Assembly (NCBI RefSeq): GCF_903914075.1
Contig: NZ_CAIWNQ010000009.1
Coordinates: 1-64,000, forward strand
Length of the DNA: 64,000 bases
Direction of reading: 5' to 3'
Source of the DNA: Ruegeria sp. THAF57
GTDB taxonomy: Bacteria; Pseudomonadota; Alphaproteobacteria; Rhodobacterales; Rhodobacteraceae
Below, in pieces: positions 23,792 through 32,221 of this stretch. A program made the position numbers and the translations under genes. How positions within the stretch are numbered: the stretch's first letter is position 1; the number at the start of each line of letters is the position of its first letter. The notes below the pieces were generated by a model. It had not been told where the DNA came from. It saw only the letters and a list, made by a program, of their open reading frames with translations, and did not search any database.

Positions 23792-24682
23792 ATGTCTGAA
23801 TCCTTGCTTAGTTTTTCCGAAGTGTTGTTGTTTGGGCGTTTATTGAACGACTTGAAGGTCGCGAAATCCAAAATTGCGGCCCCAGATAAAACAGTCCGGC
23901 TTGTTGCTACGAAAAAGGTGAAGGTGAACAAGAATATCTCCATCGTAGATGGCACGATCGACGGTGAAGAGGTGGCGGCTGGCAACTTAGTTCTGGTTAC
24001 AGGAAATCGTCCTAAAAAGAATGGTATCTACCAAGTAACAGTAGATGAAGAGAACTATAAGCTGGAAAGCCAAGAGAGGATTGAAGAAGACGCGCTGGTG
24101 AAGGTCACGGACGGGGACCAATACGAAGACAGCTTCTGGCAGCAGACGCTGCCCACCCCGGCGGGTTTCGAAAAGCAAGAATTCATTTTCCGCAAGGAAT
24201 TGTCCGAAAAAATCGGCGCGAACAAGCAGCTCAAGGATCAGTACGGTAAAGACTCCCGATTGGCGCGTATCTACGGATTTTCGTTCGAAGGCACGTATTA
24301 CGAACTGCCCGAACCCACGATTTTTCTGGTGCATGGCAAAGGTGAAAGCCCAACCGAAGGAAACCGGCCCGGCGGCCTTGCTTCTCGCGCACCGAGTGAT
24401 CCGTCCCTGTCCGGTGTAGCCTCGGCAGATTACCAAATTTCAGATGACATCAGGGTCTGGGATTACGACAAAGCTGATTACACGATCCGTATGGATGTGA
24501 TGACTGGTCAGTTTGAACAAGTCCTGTTGGATATCTATTTCGGATTTGACAGCCCGGCTGTCAGCGGTGCCAAGGTATCAGGCGCCAAAGTCAGCGGTGC
24601 AAAGGTGAGTGGCGCGAAAGTCAGCGGTGCAAAGGTATCAGGTGCCAAAGTCAGTGGCGCAAAGGTGCGTGGCGGCGACTAA
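23792..24682 (+). CDS. VSGAK-repeat protein, candidate substrate of the YcaO-TfuA system
   Basis: This is 296 residues from the ATG at 23792 (GGGAGA upstream; the ATG at 23777 is less well placed). Residues 35-140 resemble a beta module common in phage tail fibres: VRLVATKKV, IDGEEVAAGNLVLVTGN, KNGIYQV and ALVKVTDGDQYEDSFW. A middle region follows (YGFSFEGTYYELPEPTIFLVHGKGE; ISDDIRVWDYDKADYTI). Residues 257-291 are seven perfect VSGAK pentapeptides, then VRGGD at the C-terminus. Serine is a known YcaO target type, and repeated cores occur in the thiovarsolin precursor, so a multi-core substrate is possible. There is no signal peptide and no cysteine. It is the last gene of the operon and is followed by a terminator. 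Confidence 0.72.
   Translation: MSESLLSFSEVLLFGRLLNDLKVAKSKIAAPDKTVRLVATKKVKVNKNISIVDGTIDGEEVAAGNLVLVTGNRPKKNGIYQVTVDEENYKLESQERIEEDALVKVTDGDQYEDSFWQQTLPTPAGFEKQEFIFRKELSEKIGANKQLKDQYGKDSRLARIYGFSFEGTYYELPEPTIFLVHGKGESPTEGNRPGGLASRAPSDPSLSGVASADYQISDDIRVWDYDKADYTIRMDVMTGQFEQVLLDIYFGFDSPAVSGAKVSGAKVSGAKVSGAKVSGAKVSGAKVSGAKVRGGD
24560..24664 (+). repeat. Seven tandem 15-bp units encoding VSGAK
   Basis: The seven units all encode V-S-G-A-K, but their codons vary (GTC/GTA/GTG, AGC/TCA/AGT, GGT/GGC, GCC/GCA/GCG, AAG/AAA). Such synonymous scatter shows that the peptide repeat, not the DNA repeat, has been conserved. A degenerate eighth unit (VRGGD) ends the gene. Confidence 0.95.
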
Positions 24683-24705
24683 GATCACGCCAATATTTAC
24701 AGAAC

Positions 24706-24734
24706 AAGGGCACGTCAGGCGCGTGCCCTTTTTT
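24706..24734 (+). terminator. Rho-independent terminator ending the YcaO operon
   Basis: AAGGGCACG (24706-24714) pairs with CGTGCCCTT (24722-24730) around a 7-nt loop and is followed by T residues to 24734. It lies 23 bp after the repeat-protein stop and next to the convergent cyclase gene. Confidence 0.93.
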
Positions 24735-24742
24735 CTGGATTA

Positions 24743-26512
24743 TCAAAACCCAGCTTTTTTCAAGCCTTCTACAAAATGCTGGGTATCCTCTTCCAAACGA
24801 TCCGGCTGTACCGTGGCCCATCGCGTAAGCGAGAAATTGGGATGTGCCGCGCGGTGCTTGTCGGTGATCTGACGCGCCAGGTCCGTTTGCCCCAATTGTG
24901 CATAGCTTGCAGCCAGCATACGTTGACCTTCAGTTGGGTTGTTCATCTTGTTGACGGTCTCAATCACGTCGTCATACCGTCTGAGGTTGTAGTAGGCCCC
25001 ACCCAGGTGCCATAGATACTGATCCGGGAAATAGGGGTTCAGCCTCATGGCCTGCTGGATATGTGTTATTGCCGTTTCATTGTCCCCGTAATGTGCCAAC
25101 GCATCCGCAAAATCCGAGTGCATGTCGGCGTCATTTGGGTTCAACGCCAAGGCACGTTGATAGGACTGAATCGCGGCGTCATGTTCCTTGCGGTACAGGT
25201 GCACATATCCCAACTCGCCAAAACCGCGGGCATCCGTTGGATCCAGTTCAATCGAGCGCTGCGCAAGTGACAGCGCCTTGTCCAAAGCGGAAGATGGATC
25301 TTCGGCCCAAGAATATCGCCAGTCTATGTTCAGTGTTCGTGACAAAGCTGCCGCCGCCCGGGCATAGCGCCCATCCCGCTCTAGCGCGGATTGGTAGAAA
25401 TCCTGCGCTTTGCGATTGTCATTCCGAGTGTATTTGAAAATGTGGTGCTGACCCTGAAGAACCGAGCCGTATGCCTCAAGATCGGCGGGCACCGCTTGAA
25501 TCATACGCTGTTTTTCATGGGATTCGATCATCACGGCAGTGGCGGCAACAATGCATTCAGTAACTTCGTCGAGAATGTCGAAGATGTCGTCGATATTCCG
25601 ATCGAACCGCTCGCCCCAAATGGTGCGTTCGGTGTTGGCATCCACAAGTTCGGCGGTAATCCGTATGCGGCTGGCGGACCGCCGGACACTACCACGCGCG
25701 ATATAGCGTACGTTCAGTCTCTGGGCTGCTTCCTTCGGTGGCATCGCCTGTGCCTTGAAGAAAAACGATGAGTTCCGGGCGATGATGAACAGGTTCCGGA
25801 ACTTGGAAAGGTTCATGATAATGTCGTCGGTCAGCCCCTCGGCAATCCAATTGTCGGACTCGTCCCCGTTATTGCTGCTGAAAGGCAGGACAGCCACCGA
25901 CGGCGTATCCGGCCGTTCCAGGATATCCATCGTCAGCTCGGGGCGCATCGTTCCCGCCATGGTCGCGCCAGCAACCTCGCTTCGGACGCAATAGGTTGAG
26001 ATCGGAGAAACGATGTTCTTCAGTTGCTTGGGGCCCAGAAATTCGTACCCATATCGCAGGCGGTTGCACACCTGATCGTAAACGGCCGAGCTGACGTAAA
26101 CACGCTCTGGTTCAGCTATTTCCTGAAGTCGGGCGGCGATGTTCACATTGTCGCCATGAATCCCGCGTTCGTCGATCAGGATTTCTCCGAGATGGACGCC
26201 TGCGCGAAATTTGATTCGCTGATTCTCGGTTCGCGTGTGATTGTGCTCGCTCGCGATCTGGTGCAATTCCACCCCGAATTCCACCGCGCTTGTGGCCGTT
26301 TCAAACAGTGCGAGAATGCCGTCGCCGCGCACTTCAATCACGCGGCCATTATATTTTGCGCACGTGACTTCGAGCTTGGAAAGCAATGATTTCAAGGCGT
26401 TATACGTGTCCAGCTCATTCTCGCTCATCAAGCGAGAATATCCGACAACGTCGGCGAACAGGACAGCCCCGAGCTTTTGTGTGATGGGAACGTTCAGATT
26501 GTTGGTGTCCAC
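24743..26512 (-). CDS. Class III adenylate/guanylate cyclase with TolB-like and TPR domains
   Basis: This 589-residue protein starts at a GTG at 26512. The cyclase domain fills about residues 14-190: metal aspartates in LFADVVGYSRLM and RGDGILALFE, and GVHLGEILIDERGIHGDNVNIAARL. A TolB-N-like segment follows (VAVLPFSSNNGDESDNWIAEGLTDDIIMNLSKF, about 205-330), then a series of TPRs to the C-terminus (LGYVHLYRKEHDAAIQSYQRALALNPND). This architecture is abundant in alphaproteobacteria, often in many copies per genome. It should make cAMP in response to an unknown cue. The GTG start has only a weak ribosome site. Confidence 0.88.
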   Translation of the reverse strand: MDTNNLNVPITQKLGAVLFADVVGYSRLMSENELDTYNALKSLLSKLEVTCAKYNGRVIEVRGDGILALFETATSAVEFGVELHQIASEHNHTRTENQRIKFRAGVHLGEILIDERGIHGDNVNIAARLQEIAEPERVYVSSAVYDQVCNRLRYGYEFLGPKQLKNIVSPISTYCVRSEVAGATMAGTMRPELTMDILERPDTPSVAVLPFSSNNGDESDNWIAEGLTDDIIMNLSKFRNLFIIARNSSFFFKAQAMPPKEAAQRLNVRYIARGSVRRSASRIRITAELVDANTERTIWGERFDRNIDDIFDILDEVTECIVAATAVMIESHEKQRMIQAVPADLEAYGSVLQGQHHIFKYTRNDNRKAQDFYQSALERDGRYARAAAALSRTLNIDWRYSWAEDPSSALDKALSLAQRSIELDPTDARGFGELGYVHLYRKEHDAAIQSYQRALALNPNDADMHSDFADALAHYGDNETAITHIQQAMRLNPYFPDQYLWHLGGAYYNLRRYDDVIETVNKMNNPTEGQRMLAASYAQLGQTDLARQITDKHRAAHPNFSLTRWATVQPDRLEEDTQHFVEGLKKAGF

Positions 26513-26608
26513 TGGCGTTTCTCATTTGGTAGGTTCTGCTGAAACCACTTGTTCAACATATACCTAATTTCAAATATTTCGACTGCTTGGGTCATTCTCA
26601 TGCCTTGG

Positions 26609-27247
26609 TCAGGATTCCGCACCCTGAGGAGGCCATGACCAAACGCCAGGTGCGCTTGTTCCAAAGGTCACTACGATGTCGTTGCTCAACTCTTGCGCAA
26701 GTGTTTCTCGATGTTTCATCCAATCTTGATTTAGGACCCCGACCACGATCATGTCGTGAAATTTTCCGTCTGCGAACCATGCCTGCCGCATGGTTCCTTC
26801 GATCTGGCATCCGACTCTGGCCACCAAATCCCGACTGCTTTGATTGTCCACGCGGTAATAGGAGGTAAGGCGGTTCAAGCCCAACTGCCGAAATGCAAAA
26901 TCGATCAGCAAGGCTGTTGCGCGCAGCCCGATCCCAAGGCGCCGGGCGTTCTTCTCGACAAACATGGCAATGACCGCGTCACGATTGACGGTTGATATTG
27001 CTTCAATCCCCGCCATCCCAAGCGCGTTACCATCACTGGATTCCACCACGAACCAGCATTTACAACCGTTGTCAGGGGAAAAGGCATCTTTCCAGATTTC
27101 TTCGGTTTGCGACTGGTTGAAGGGAATGCGCGATGTTCGGTCAAACAGCGCCAAGTCTTCTACATCCTGAAACCACGGCGCGATGACCTCCAGATCGGAC
27201 TTTTCAACTGGGCGCAGCCTGAATGTTCCTGTCGTTTTGTCCTGCAC
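26609..27247 (-). CDS. GNAT-family N-acetyltransferase (RimJ/RimL-like)
   Basis: This is 212 residues from a GTG at 27247 with AAAGG upstream; the frame is open well beyond, but that sequence is not protein-like. FRLRPVEKSDLEVIAPWFQD opens the GNAT fold. The acetyl-CoA loop reads FVEKNARRLGIGLRATALLIDFAF, followed by LNRLTSYYRVDNQSSRDLVARVGCQIEGTMRQA, the standard end of the RimJ/RimL-type subfamily. The substrate could be a protein N-terminus, an amine or an antibiotic. The C-terminal 45 residues are poorly conserved-looking. It lies alone between the cyclase gene and a divergent AraC regulator. Confidence 0.82.
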   Translation of the reverse strand: MQDKTTGTFRLRPVEKSDLEVIAPWFQDVEDLALFDRTSRIPFNQSQTEEIWKDAFSPDNGCKCWFVVESSDGNALGMAGIEAISTVNRDAVIAMFVEKNARRLGIGLRATALLIDFAFRQLGLNRLTSYYRVDNQSSRDLVARVGCQIEGTMRQAWFADGKFHDMIVVGVLNQDWMKHRETLAQELSNDIVVTFGTSAPGVWSWPPQGAES

Positions 27248-27702
27248 TGTAAAAACCTTTGAATAAAATACAAAAAATGACTCTGGCGACAGTAGCACAA
27301 AAATTCTGCAAATACGAAGGCAGAAACATGTGGCAGGTAAGAAGCCCCTAAAGTCCTTAGATATCAAGATGAAACTTTGCTTGATCGGACTCAGCGGGGC
27401 TATTGCGCCTTGCATTGGACACTGAGAATCCAAATTCCGAACCGACTTGCCCAACGGTACCCATAAGGAGAACTAGCGAGTCGGGAACGCCGAAAATTGT
27501 AGGGGAAAATCTTGTATCTGCTACAAAAACGGACCGAAGGCCTTTCGGCACTGGAATACTCGGACACACCGGCGCGATGCCCAGTTTCGCAACGCCGGTG
27601 ATCTCGCGCGTACCGCCTTGGGGCAAACTTGTACACGGCGGGTTTGGGTCGCCAAGGATATTGGTTCTAGCCCTTGGTTTTCGTTGCTATTGTGATTCAG
27701 TG
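27248..27702. other. 455-bp divergent intergenic region, no gene recognised
   Basis: This stretch separates the GNAT gene (minus) from the AraC gene (plus). Open frames cross it on both strands, but none has a ribosome site or a recognisable protein pattern. It presumably holds promoters for both neighbours. No hairpin or repeat stands out. Confidence 0.5.
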
Positions 27703-28725
27703 ATGATCAGCGACCAAAAACCTTCATTTTCAACAGTCTCAAGCAGCTTCATTCTGGATTGGCTTGTGGCGCTGCAGGCCCTTTGTGAGCCGGATCACTT
27801 TGCTTCGTTGCTCGCCCGATCCGGCATCCCATATGGCGACAGTGTCCCGTTAGGTCGAGTGACCCTGGAGCAGATCGTTCGCCTGTACCAACTGGCAGCT
27901 GTGGAAACCGGCGATGAGATGATGGGGCTCTGGTCGCGTCCGATAAGGCCACGCGCCTTGCAACATCTGCTGACATCGGTGCGCGAGTCTACCTCGCTGT
28001 CGTCGGCGCTTTACCGGTTTTCGACATTCTGGAACCTGTTGCTTGATGACTACCGGTTCGAGTTGGTTGATGCGGAGGATACCATAGCGCTGAGCCTTGT
28101 GCCCCGGTCAGACGCCCGTGCGCAGCGCTTTGGCCATATGCTGATCCTCAAGCTTGCTCATGGGATTCTGTCTTGGCTGGCCCGGCGTGAGGTCGCTGTG
28201 GAGCGGGTCGATTTCGTATTTGATCGCCCCTCTTTCGAAGAGGACTATGCCGTCATTTTTCCCGCACCTGTCGCCTTCGATGCAAATTCCACATCAATTC
28301 GCTTTGCCAAAGCCTCCTTGGGGCCAGTGAACACGCGCAGTACCGATGATTTGGATCGCTTTCTGGAAAATGCGCCGCGTGATTGGGTCTTTACCCATTC
28401 GCAAGAGCACACACAGTCTTTGCGTGTCCGCGCCTACCTGAATCAATCGAGCTGGCAGGACGCGCATTTGGCGGGGGCCGCCAAGGCGCTTGGCATGACG
28501 CCGCGCACGTTGATCCGTAAGTTGGACGCGGACGGAACATCCTTTCAGGCCATCAAAGACGGTTTACGCAGGGATATAGCAATTCGCCGCTTGCAAGTTG
28601 GAGATGCAAGTATCGAGGCCATTGCACAGGACGTTGGCTTTTCTTCCGCGGCAAGTTTCCACAAGGCCTTTCACAGGTGGACAGGGGCGACACCAAGCTC
28701 GTATCGGCAGCGGGCTCTTCTCTAG
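27703..28725 (+). CDS. AraC-family transcriptional regulator with arabinose-binding-type N-domain
   Basis: This is a 340-residue regulator from the ATG at 27703. The N-terminal part (about 20-210) resembles the ArgR/OruR-type ligand domain: FASLLARSGIPYG, LEQIVRLYQLAAVETGDEMMGL, FSTFWNLLLDDYRFEL. The C-terminal AraC pair of helix-turn-helices reads AAKALGMTPRTLIRKLDADGTSFQAIKDGLRRDIAIRRL and IEAIAQDVGFSSAASFHKAFHRWTGATPSSYR. It is followed in the same direction by an acyl-CoA dehydrogenase and a quinone-oxidoreductase-like gene, which it probably controls. The inducer is unknown. Confidence 0.88.
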   Translation: MISDQKPSFSTVSSSFILDWLVALQALCEPDHFASLLARSGIPYGDSVPLGRVTLEQIVRLYQLAAVETGDEMMGLWSRPIRPRALQHLLTSVRESTSLSSALYRFSTFWNLLLDDYRFELVDAEDTIALSLVPRSDARAQRFGHMLILKLAHGILSWLARREVAVERVDFVFDRPSFEEDYAVIFPAPVAFDANSTSIRFAKASLGPVNTRSTDDLDRFLENAPRDWVFTHSQEHTQSLRVRAYLNQSSWQDAHLAGAAKALGMTPRTLIRKLDADGTSFQAIKDGLRRDIAIRRLQVGDASIEAIAQDVGFSSAASFHKAFHRWTGATPSSYRQRALL

Positions 28726-28896
28726 GCAAAGATTTGTCACTTTTGGACAATCGGTTGTCACCGCGCGAGATGGAGAAGGTGTCAATTGTGCTGCTATCTA
28801 GCGATCAAAGCATATCTTACTGCGTAAACCCGTTTTGCTTCGACCACTGATGGTGGCGAGATTGGATATTTGCGCTCAACTGAAAGGACCAAGGCC

Positions 28897-30102
28897 ATGT
28901 CGTCTGATCTTGAAACCCTCTTGTCCGCCGCGCGCGATCACGCCAGTGAAGTGATCCTGCCCAATGTTGACGCCTGGAACAATAACAGGGCTTGGCCTCG
29001 CGCGGCCTCTGACAAGGCAGGTGCGGCGGGTCTGACTGGTCTCTACGCACCGAAAGAGTGGGGCGGACAGGGTTTGCCGCTGTCCGAGGGTATTCAGGTT
29101 TATGAACAATTGGGAACAGGCGATGGAGCTTACGCATTTGCGATTTCCATGCACAACATTTGTACTTTTGCAGGGTGTGGATACGGGACCGACGCGTTCA
29201 AAGAGGAATGGGCTCGCGATCTGACCTCAGGCCGTAAGCTTGCAAATTTCGCGCTGACAGAGCCGCAGTCCGGGTCTGATCCGATGAAGATGTATACCCA
29301 TGCAACAATCAACGGTGACGGCACCTGGACGATCAACGGCGCTAAAGCGTGGGTCAGCTTGGCGACTGAGGCCGACATCTACTTTACCGTTGTCAAAACC
29401 TCGGATGAGCCTGGTCATAAGGACATGGCCATGATCGCGATCCCAGCAGATGCGCCGGGTATCAGCTTTGGTCCAATTTATGATACACCATCCTATAACT
29501 TCCTGCCGATTTCCGAGATGTATTTTGACAACGTCGTGGTCAGCGAAGAAAATATCATTCTTCCAATTGGCCAAGGCTTGCAGGGCTCATTGATGGCGAT
29601 CGACATCGCAAGGGTCTCGATCGCTTCTGGGTGTTGTGGCCTGATGCAGGCTGCGCTGGATACTGCGCTGTCCTATTCAAAGAACCGCAAGATGTTTGGC
29701 GGCAAGAACCTCGACCTTGACGGCATTCAGTGGATGCTGGGAGAGGTGGCAACAGATCTCGAAGCGTCCAAGCTGCTTTACCGCAAGGCAGCCGAAGCCC
29801 TTGGCACCCCTGAGGGGCCACTTATGGCGGCACATGCAAAACGTTTTGTCCCCGACGCTGCGGTAAAAGCCGCGAACACCTGCACCCAGGTTCTGGGTGG
29901 GATGGGTCTTTTGCAGCCTTACGGGCTGGATCGACTATCACGCTTGGCGCAGATGCTGCGGATCGTTGACGGAACAACCGAAATCAGCCGCGTCGTGATT
30001 GGTAGAGCGCTGAAAAAACGTGCGGCTGGTCTGCCGGACCTTCCTGTGCCAAAGGGGTATGGCGAAACTGACGAAAACGATACAAACCTAGCGGCGGAAT
30101 AG
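28897..30102 (+). CDS. Acyl-CoA dehydrogenase
   Basis: This is 401 residues from the ATG at 28897. Family signatures are clear: FALTEPQSGSDP (FAD/substrate region), WTINGAKAWVSLATEADIYF, MAIDIARVSIASGCCGLMQAALDTALSY, and the C-terminal QVLGGMGLLQPYGLDRLSRLAQMLRIVDGTTEISRVVIGRAL. The ARxxxI-type C-terminal FAD segment fits short- or branched-chain enzymes. It would introduce an alpha-beta double bond in an acyl-CoA and pass electrons to ETF. It lies between an AraC regulator and an oxidoreductase 27 bp downstream, a small catabolic unit of unknown substrate. Confidence 0.87.
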   Translation: MSSDLETLLSAARDHASEVILPNVDAWNNNRAWPRAASDKAGAAGLTGLYAPKEWGGQGLPLSEGIQVYEQLGTGDGAYAFAISMHNICTFAGCGYGTDAFKEEWARDLTSGRKLANFALTEPQSGSDPMKMYTHATINGDGTWTINGAKAWVSLATEADIYFTVVKTSDEPGHKDMAMIAIPADAPGISFGPIYDTPSYNFLPISEMYFDNVVVSEENIILPIGQGLQGSLMAIDIARVSIASGCCGLMQAALDTALSYSKNRKMFGGKNLDLDGIQWMLGEVATDLEASKLLYRKAAEALGTPEGPLMAAHAKRFVPDAAVKAANTCTQVLGGMGLLQPYGLDRLSRLAQMLRIVDGTTEISRVVIGRALKKRAAGLPDLPVPKGYGETDENDTNLAAE

Positions 30103-30129
30103 TACGCTATACATACAGGAGTTTGGGCT

Positions 30130-31104
30130 ATGCGCGCTGTCCTATGTTCGAAATTTGAGGGCGCTGATGCGCTTGAACTTGGCGAAGCGCCAGAGCCTGT
30201 TCCAGCAGCCGATGAAGTTCTCATCGAGGTGCATGCCGCCGCCGTGAGTTTTATGGACAAGCTCATGGCGGAAGGTGGTTATCAACTGCGGCCAGAGTTG
30301 CCTTATGTACCGGGAACCGACGCCGCAGGCATTGTCTTACAGGTCGGGAGCGAGGTCATCGACTTCAAGCCAGGTGATCGTGTCGTCGGGCAAATGTGGC
30401 ACGGCAGTTACGCGGAACGTGCTGTAACCAAACACTGGAAGTGCGCGAAAGTACCCGAAAGCGTCGACCTTACGGTCGCTTCAACCGTCTTGCATAACTA
30501 CATGACAGCCTACCACGCTTTGGTCCAAAGATGCGCGCTGCGACCGGGTGAGACCCTGTTGGTCACGGGCGCCACTGGCGGAGTTGGACTTGCCGCCGTT
30601 GACATGGGGCGGATGCTTGGTGTGCGCGTCCTTGCAGGAACTGGTGACACCGCCAAAATGAGCGCACTGCAGGAGGCAGGCGCCGATGCAGTCGTCAATA
30701 TGCGTGAAGGCGACCTGCGCAAACAAATCCAAGACCTTACAGACGGAAATGGGTTGGATGTTTGCTTTGAGATGATAGGCGGAGACACCTTTGTAAAAAT
30801 TGCCCGGTCCATGCGGTGGGGCGGGCGCATCACGCCAATTGGGTTTGTGAGCGGGGAGATCCCAAACCTACCGATGAACCTGCCTCTGCTCAAAGGCTTC
30901 TCGGTGGTTGGCGTGTTCGAAGGTGCATGGGCCGAGAAGTTCCCATCGGAAGCCAAGGATGCAGCAGACAAGATAATGAACTGGATTGCTGAAGGCGAAC
31001 TGCGCCCACTTATCGATCGCGTCTTGAAGTTGGAGGACGCATCTGAAGCCTTCCGATCTCTCAATGAGCGTGAAGTGATCGGGCGTATTGTTCTGCAAGT
31101 CTAG
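30130..31104 (+). CDS. NADPH:quinone oxidoreductase-like zinc-independent MDR family protein
   Basis: This 324-residue medium-chain reductase of the quinone-oxidoreductase branch has ALELGEAPEPVPAADEVLIEVHAAAVSFMDKLMAEG at the N-terminus, YVPGTDAAGIV, and the nucleotide-binding loop LLVTGATGGVGLAAVDMGRMLG. No structural zinc cysteine set is present. Such proteins reduce quinones or enoyl-CoA/enoyl substrates with NADPH. It lies 27 bp after the acyl-CoA dehydrogenase with an AGGAG site, so it is in the same operon; an enoyl-CoA reductase role would fit but is unproven. Confidence 0.85.
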   Translation: MRAVLCSKFEGADALELGEAPEPVPAADEVLIEVHAAAVSFMDKLMAEGGYQLRPELPYVPGTDAAGIVLQVGSEVIDFKPGDRVVGQMWHGSYAERAVTKHWKCAKVPESVDLTVASTVLHNYMTAYHALVQRCALRPGETLLVTGATGGVGLAAVDMGRMLGVRVLAGTGDTAKMSALQEAGADAVVNMREGDLRKQIQDLTDGNGLDVCFEMIGGDTFVKIARSMRWGGRITPIGFVSGEIPNLPMNLPLLKGFSVVGVFEGAWAEKFPSEAKDAADKIMNWIAEGELRPLIDRVLKLEDASEAFRSLNEREVIGRIVLQV

Positions 31105-31112
31105 GTGTTCCA

Positions 31113-31203
31113 CCCACTTTCCAAGTCTGGCTAATCTACATCGAGGATCGGATGGGTCGCGCTCGGTCGACGATCAATCGCGAATTGAAGAGCAATTCTT
31201 CAG
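31113..31203 (+). pseudogene. Remnant of an IS30-family transposase N-terminus
   Basis: One frame reads YIEDRMGRARSTINRELKSN, close to the helix-turn-helix of IS30 transposases (GRHRSTISRELRRN pattern). No start, DDE residues or inverted repeats are present and the frame decays after about 30 codons. This is best read as a scar of an insertion sequence in the 240-bp gap before the DM13 gene. The match is by eye and short. Confidence 0.5.
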
Positions 31204-31345
31204 GGACAAGGATTTGGTTCGAGCGGTTTGGTAACAGAACTGATTTGTTTCAGAGTCTCAAATTCCCTCGATGCGATGTGAGTTGGCAGAGCGCACATAG
31301 TCTGCTCAGAATCTTTCCATCTTAGATTTGGATAGGACATGCGCC

Positions 31346-31747
31346 ATGACGATCAAACGCCGCCAGTTCATGAAGCTGGGACTTGCTTCAACAGCCGCAC
31401 TCGCACTCGGAACCCCTGCTGCATTTGCCGGGGACAAGGAACGCACCGGTAGCCTGTCCGGGCGTCGTGGCTATAACGTTAAGGGGACGGTCTCGGTCAC
31501 CGGTGATACAGTCACACTCAAAAACGACTATGTCTTTGACCCCAGCAAAAACCCACCGGACATCAAGATCGGCTTCGGCAATGGTGAGACCTATGCCAAT
31601 GGTTCAAAGATTCACGACAAGCTGACCGTCAAGAAAGGCGAAGCTTCGTTTAAAATCCCGGCCGGGATCGACACATCCAAGTACAACGAGCTTTATATCT
31701 ATTGTGAGAAGTTCACCGTGATCCTGGCGGTGGCCCCGCTGAGTTAA
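31346..31747 (+). CDS. Tat-exported DM13 domain protein
   Basis: This 133-residue protein starts at the ATG at 31346. The N-terminus carries a twin-arginine signal (IKRRQFMKLGLASTAALALGTPAAFA). The rest matches a DM13 domain: GYNVKGTVSVTGDTVTLKNDYVFDPSKNPPDIKIGFGNG and YNELYIYCEKFTVILAVAPL with one conserved cysteine. DM13 domains occur in secreted redox or electron-transfer proteins, and the cysteine is predicted to take part. It has its own terminator 20 bp downstream and probably stands alone. Confidence 0.8.
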   Translation: MTIKRRQFMKLGLASTAALALGTPAAFAGDKERTGSLSGRRGYNVKGTVSVTGDTVTLKNDYVFDPSKNPPDIKIGFGNGETYANGSKIHDKLTVKKGEASFKIPAGIDTSKYNELYIYCEKFTVILAVAPLS

Positions 31748-31767
31748 GCGGTCCTTGAAGGCATTGT

Positions 31768-31795
31768 AAAACCGCCCGCCAAGGTGGGCGGTTTT
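31768..31795 (+). terminator. Terminator after the DM13 gene
   Basis: AAAACCGCCC (31768-31777) and GGGCGGTTTT (31786-31795) form a 10-bp stem with an 8-nt loop. The A and T ends allow termination in either direction. Confidence 0.85.
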
Positions 31796-31828
31796 CGTCC
31801 TTTTACCCAGCACTCAGCGAGGGCAGGT

Positions 31829-32221
31829 TTGTACCGTCAGGATTCCTTTTTTGATTTGTCAGGTTGGGGGCAAGTCGGACTGGCGTTGTTAAGCGCCATT
31901 CTTTTTCTGCTGATGGTGCTTCTGGCACGTCGTGCTTTACGCCCTTTCCCGATCTGGGTGCGATTATTCGGGGCGTTATCCCTATTTTGGCTGTTCGTGT
32001 GGCTGTCGCCGCAAATCTATTACATGTATTATCGGTTGGTCATTCCCGATCTACCCTTGCAATGGGTGATCTGGCCACCCCGCGACCCTCTGAAGTCTCT
32101 GGAAATGCTGATTTTCTCGTATGAGCAGAACCTAAGTGCCCACGGGCAGGGTATCCTTGGATGGGCGGTCATTCTGGCGGCCGTCCTGCCACGCAGGCAT
32201 GCGGGCCGATCTGGGGGTTAG
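31829..32221 (+). CDS. Small membrane protein, function unknown
   Basis: This frame gives about 130 residues if the TTG at 31829 with GAGGG upstream is the start; the open frame begins earlier inside the terminator of the previous gene. Hydrophobic segments are GLALLSAILFLLMVLLA, LFGALSLFWLFVWL and ILGWAVILAAVLP, so three membrane passes are likely. No family is recognised. Its 3' end overlaps that of the convergent SGNH-like gene by four bases. Start and existence are moderately supported. Confidence 0.5.
   Translation: MYRQDSFFDLSGWGQVGLALLSAILFLLMVLLARRALRPFPIWVRLFGALSLFWLFVWLSPQIYYMYYRLVIPDLPLQWVIWPPRDPLKSLEMLIFSYEQNLSAHGQGILGWAVILAAVLPRRHAGRSGG

Noticed and set aside
24560..24664. Tandem repeats considered as a CRISPR array or minisatellite
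   Set aside because: Units are 15 bp, contiguous, in frame and code for the same peptide; no spacers.
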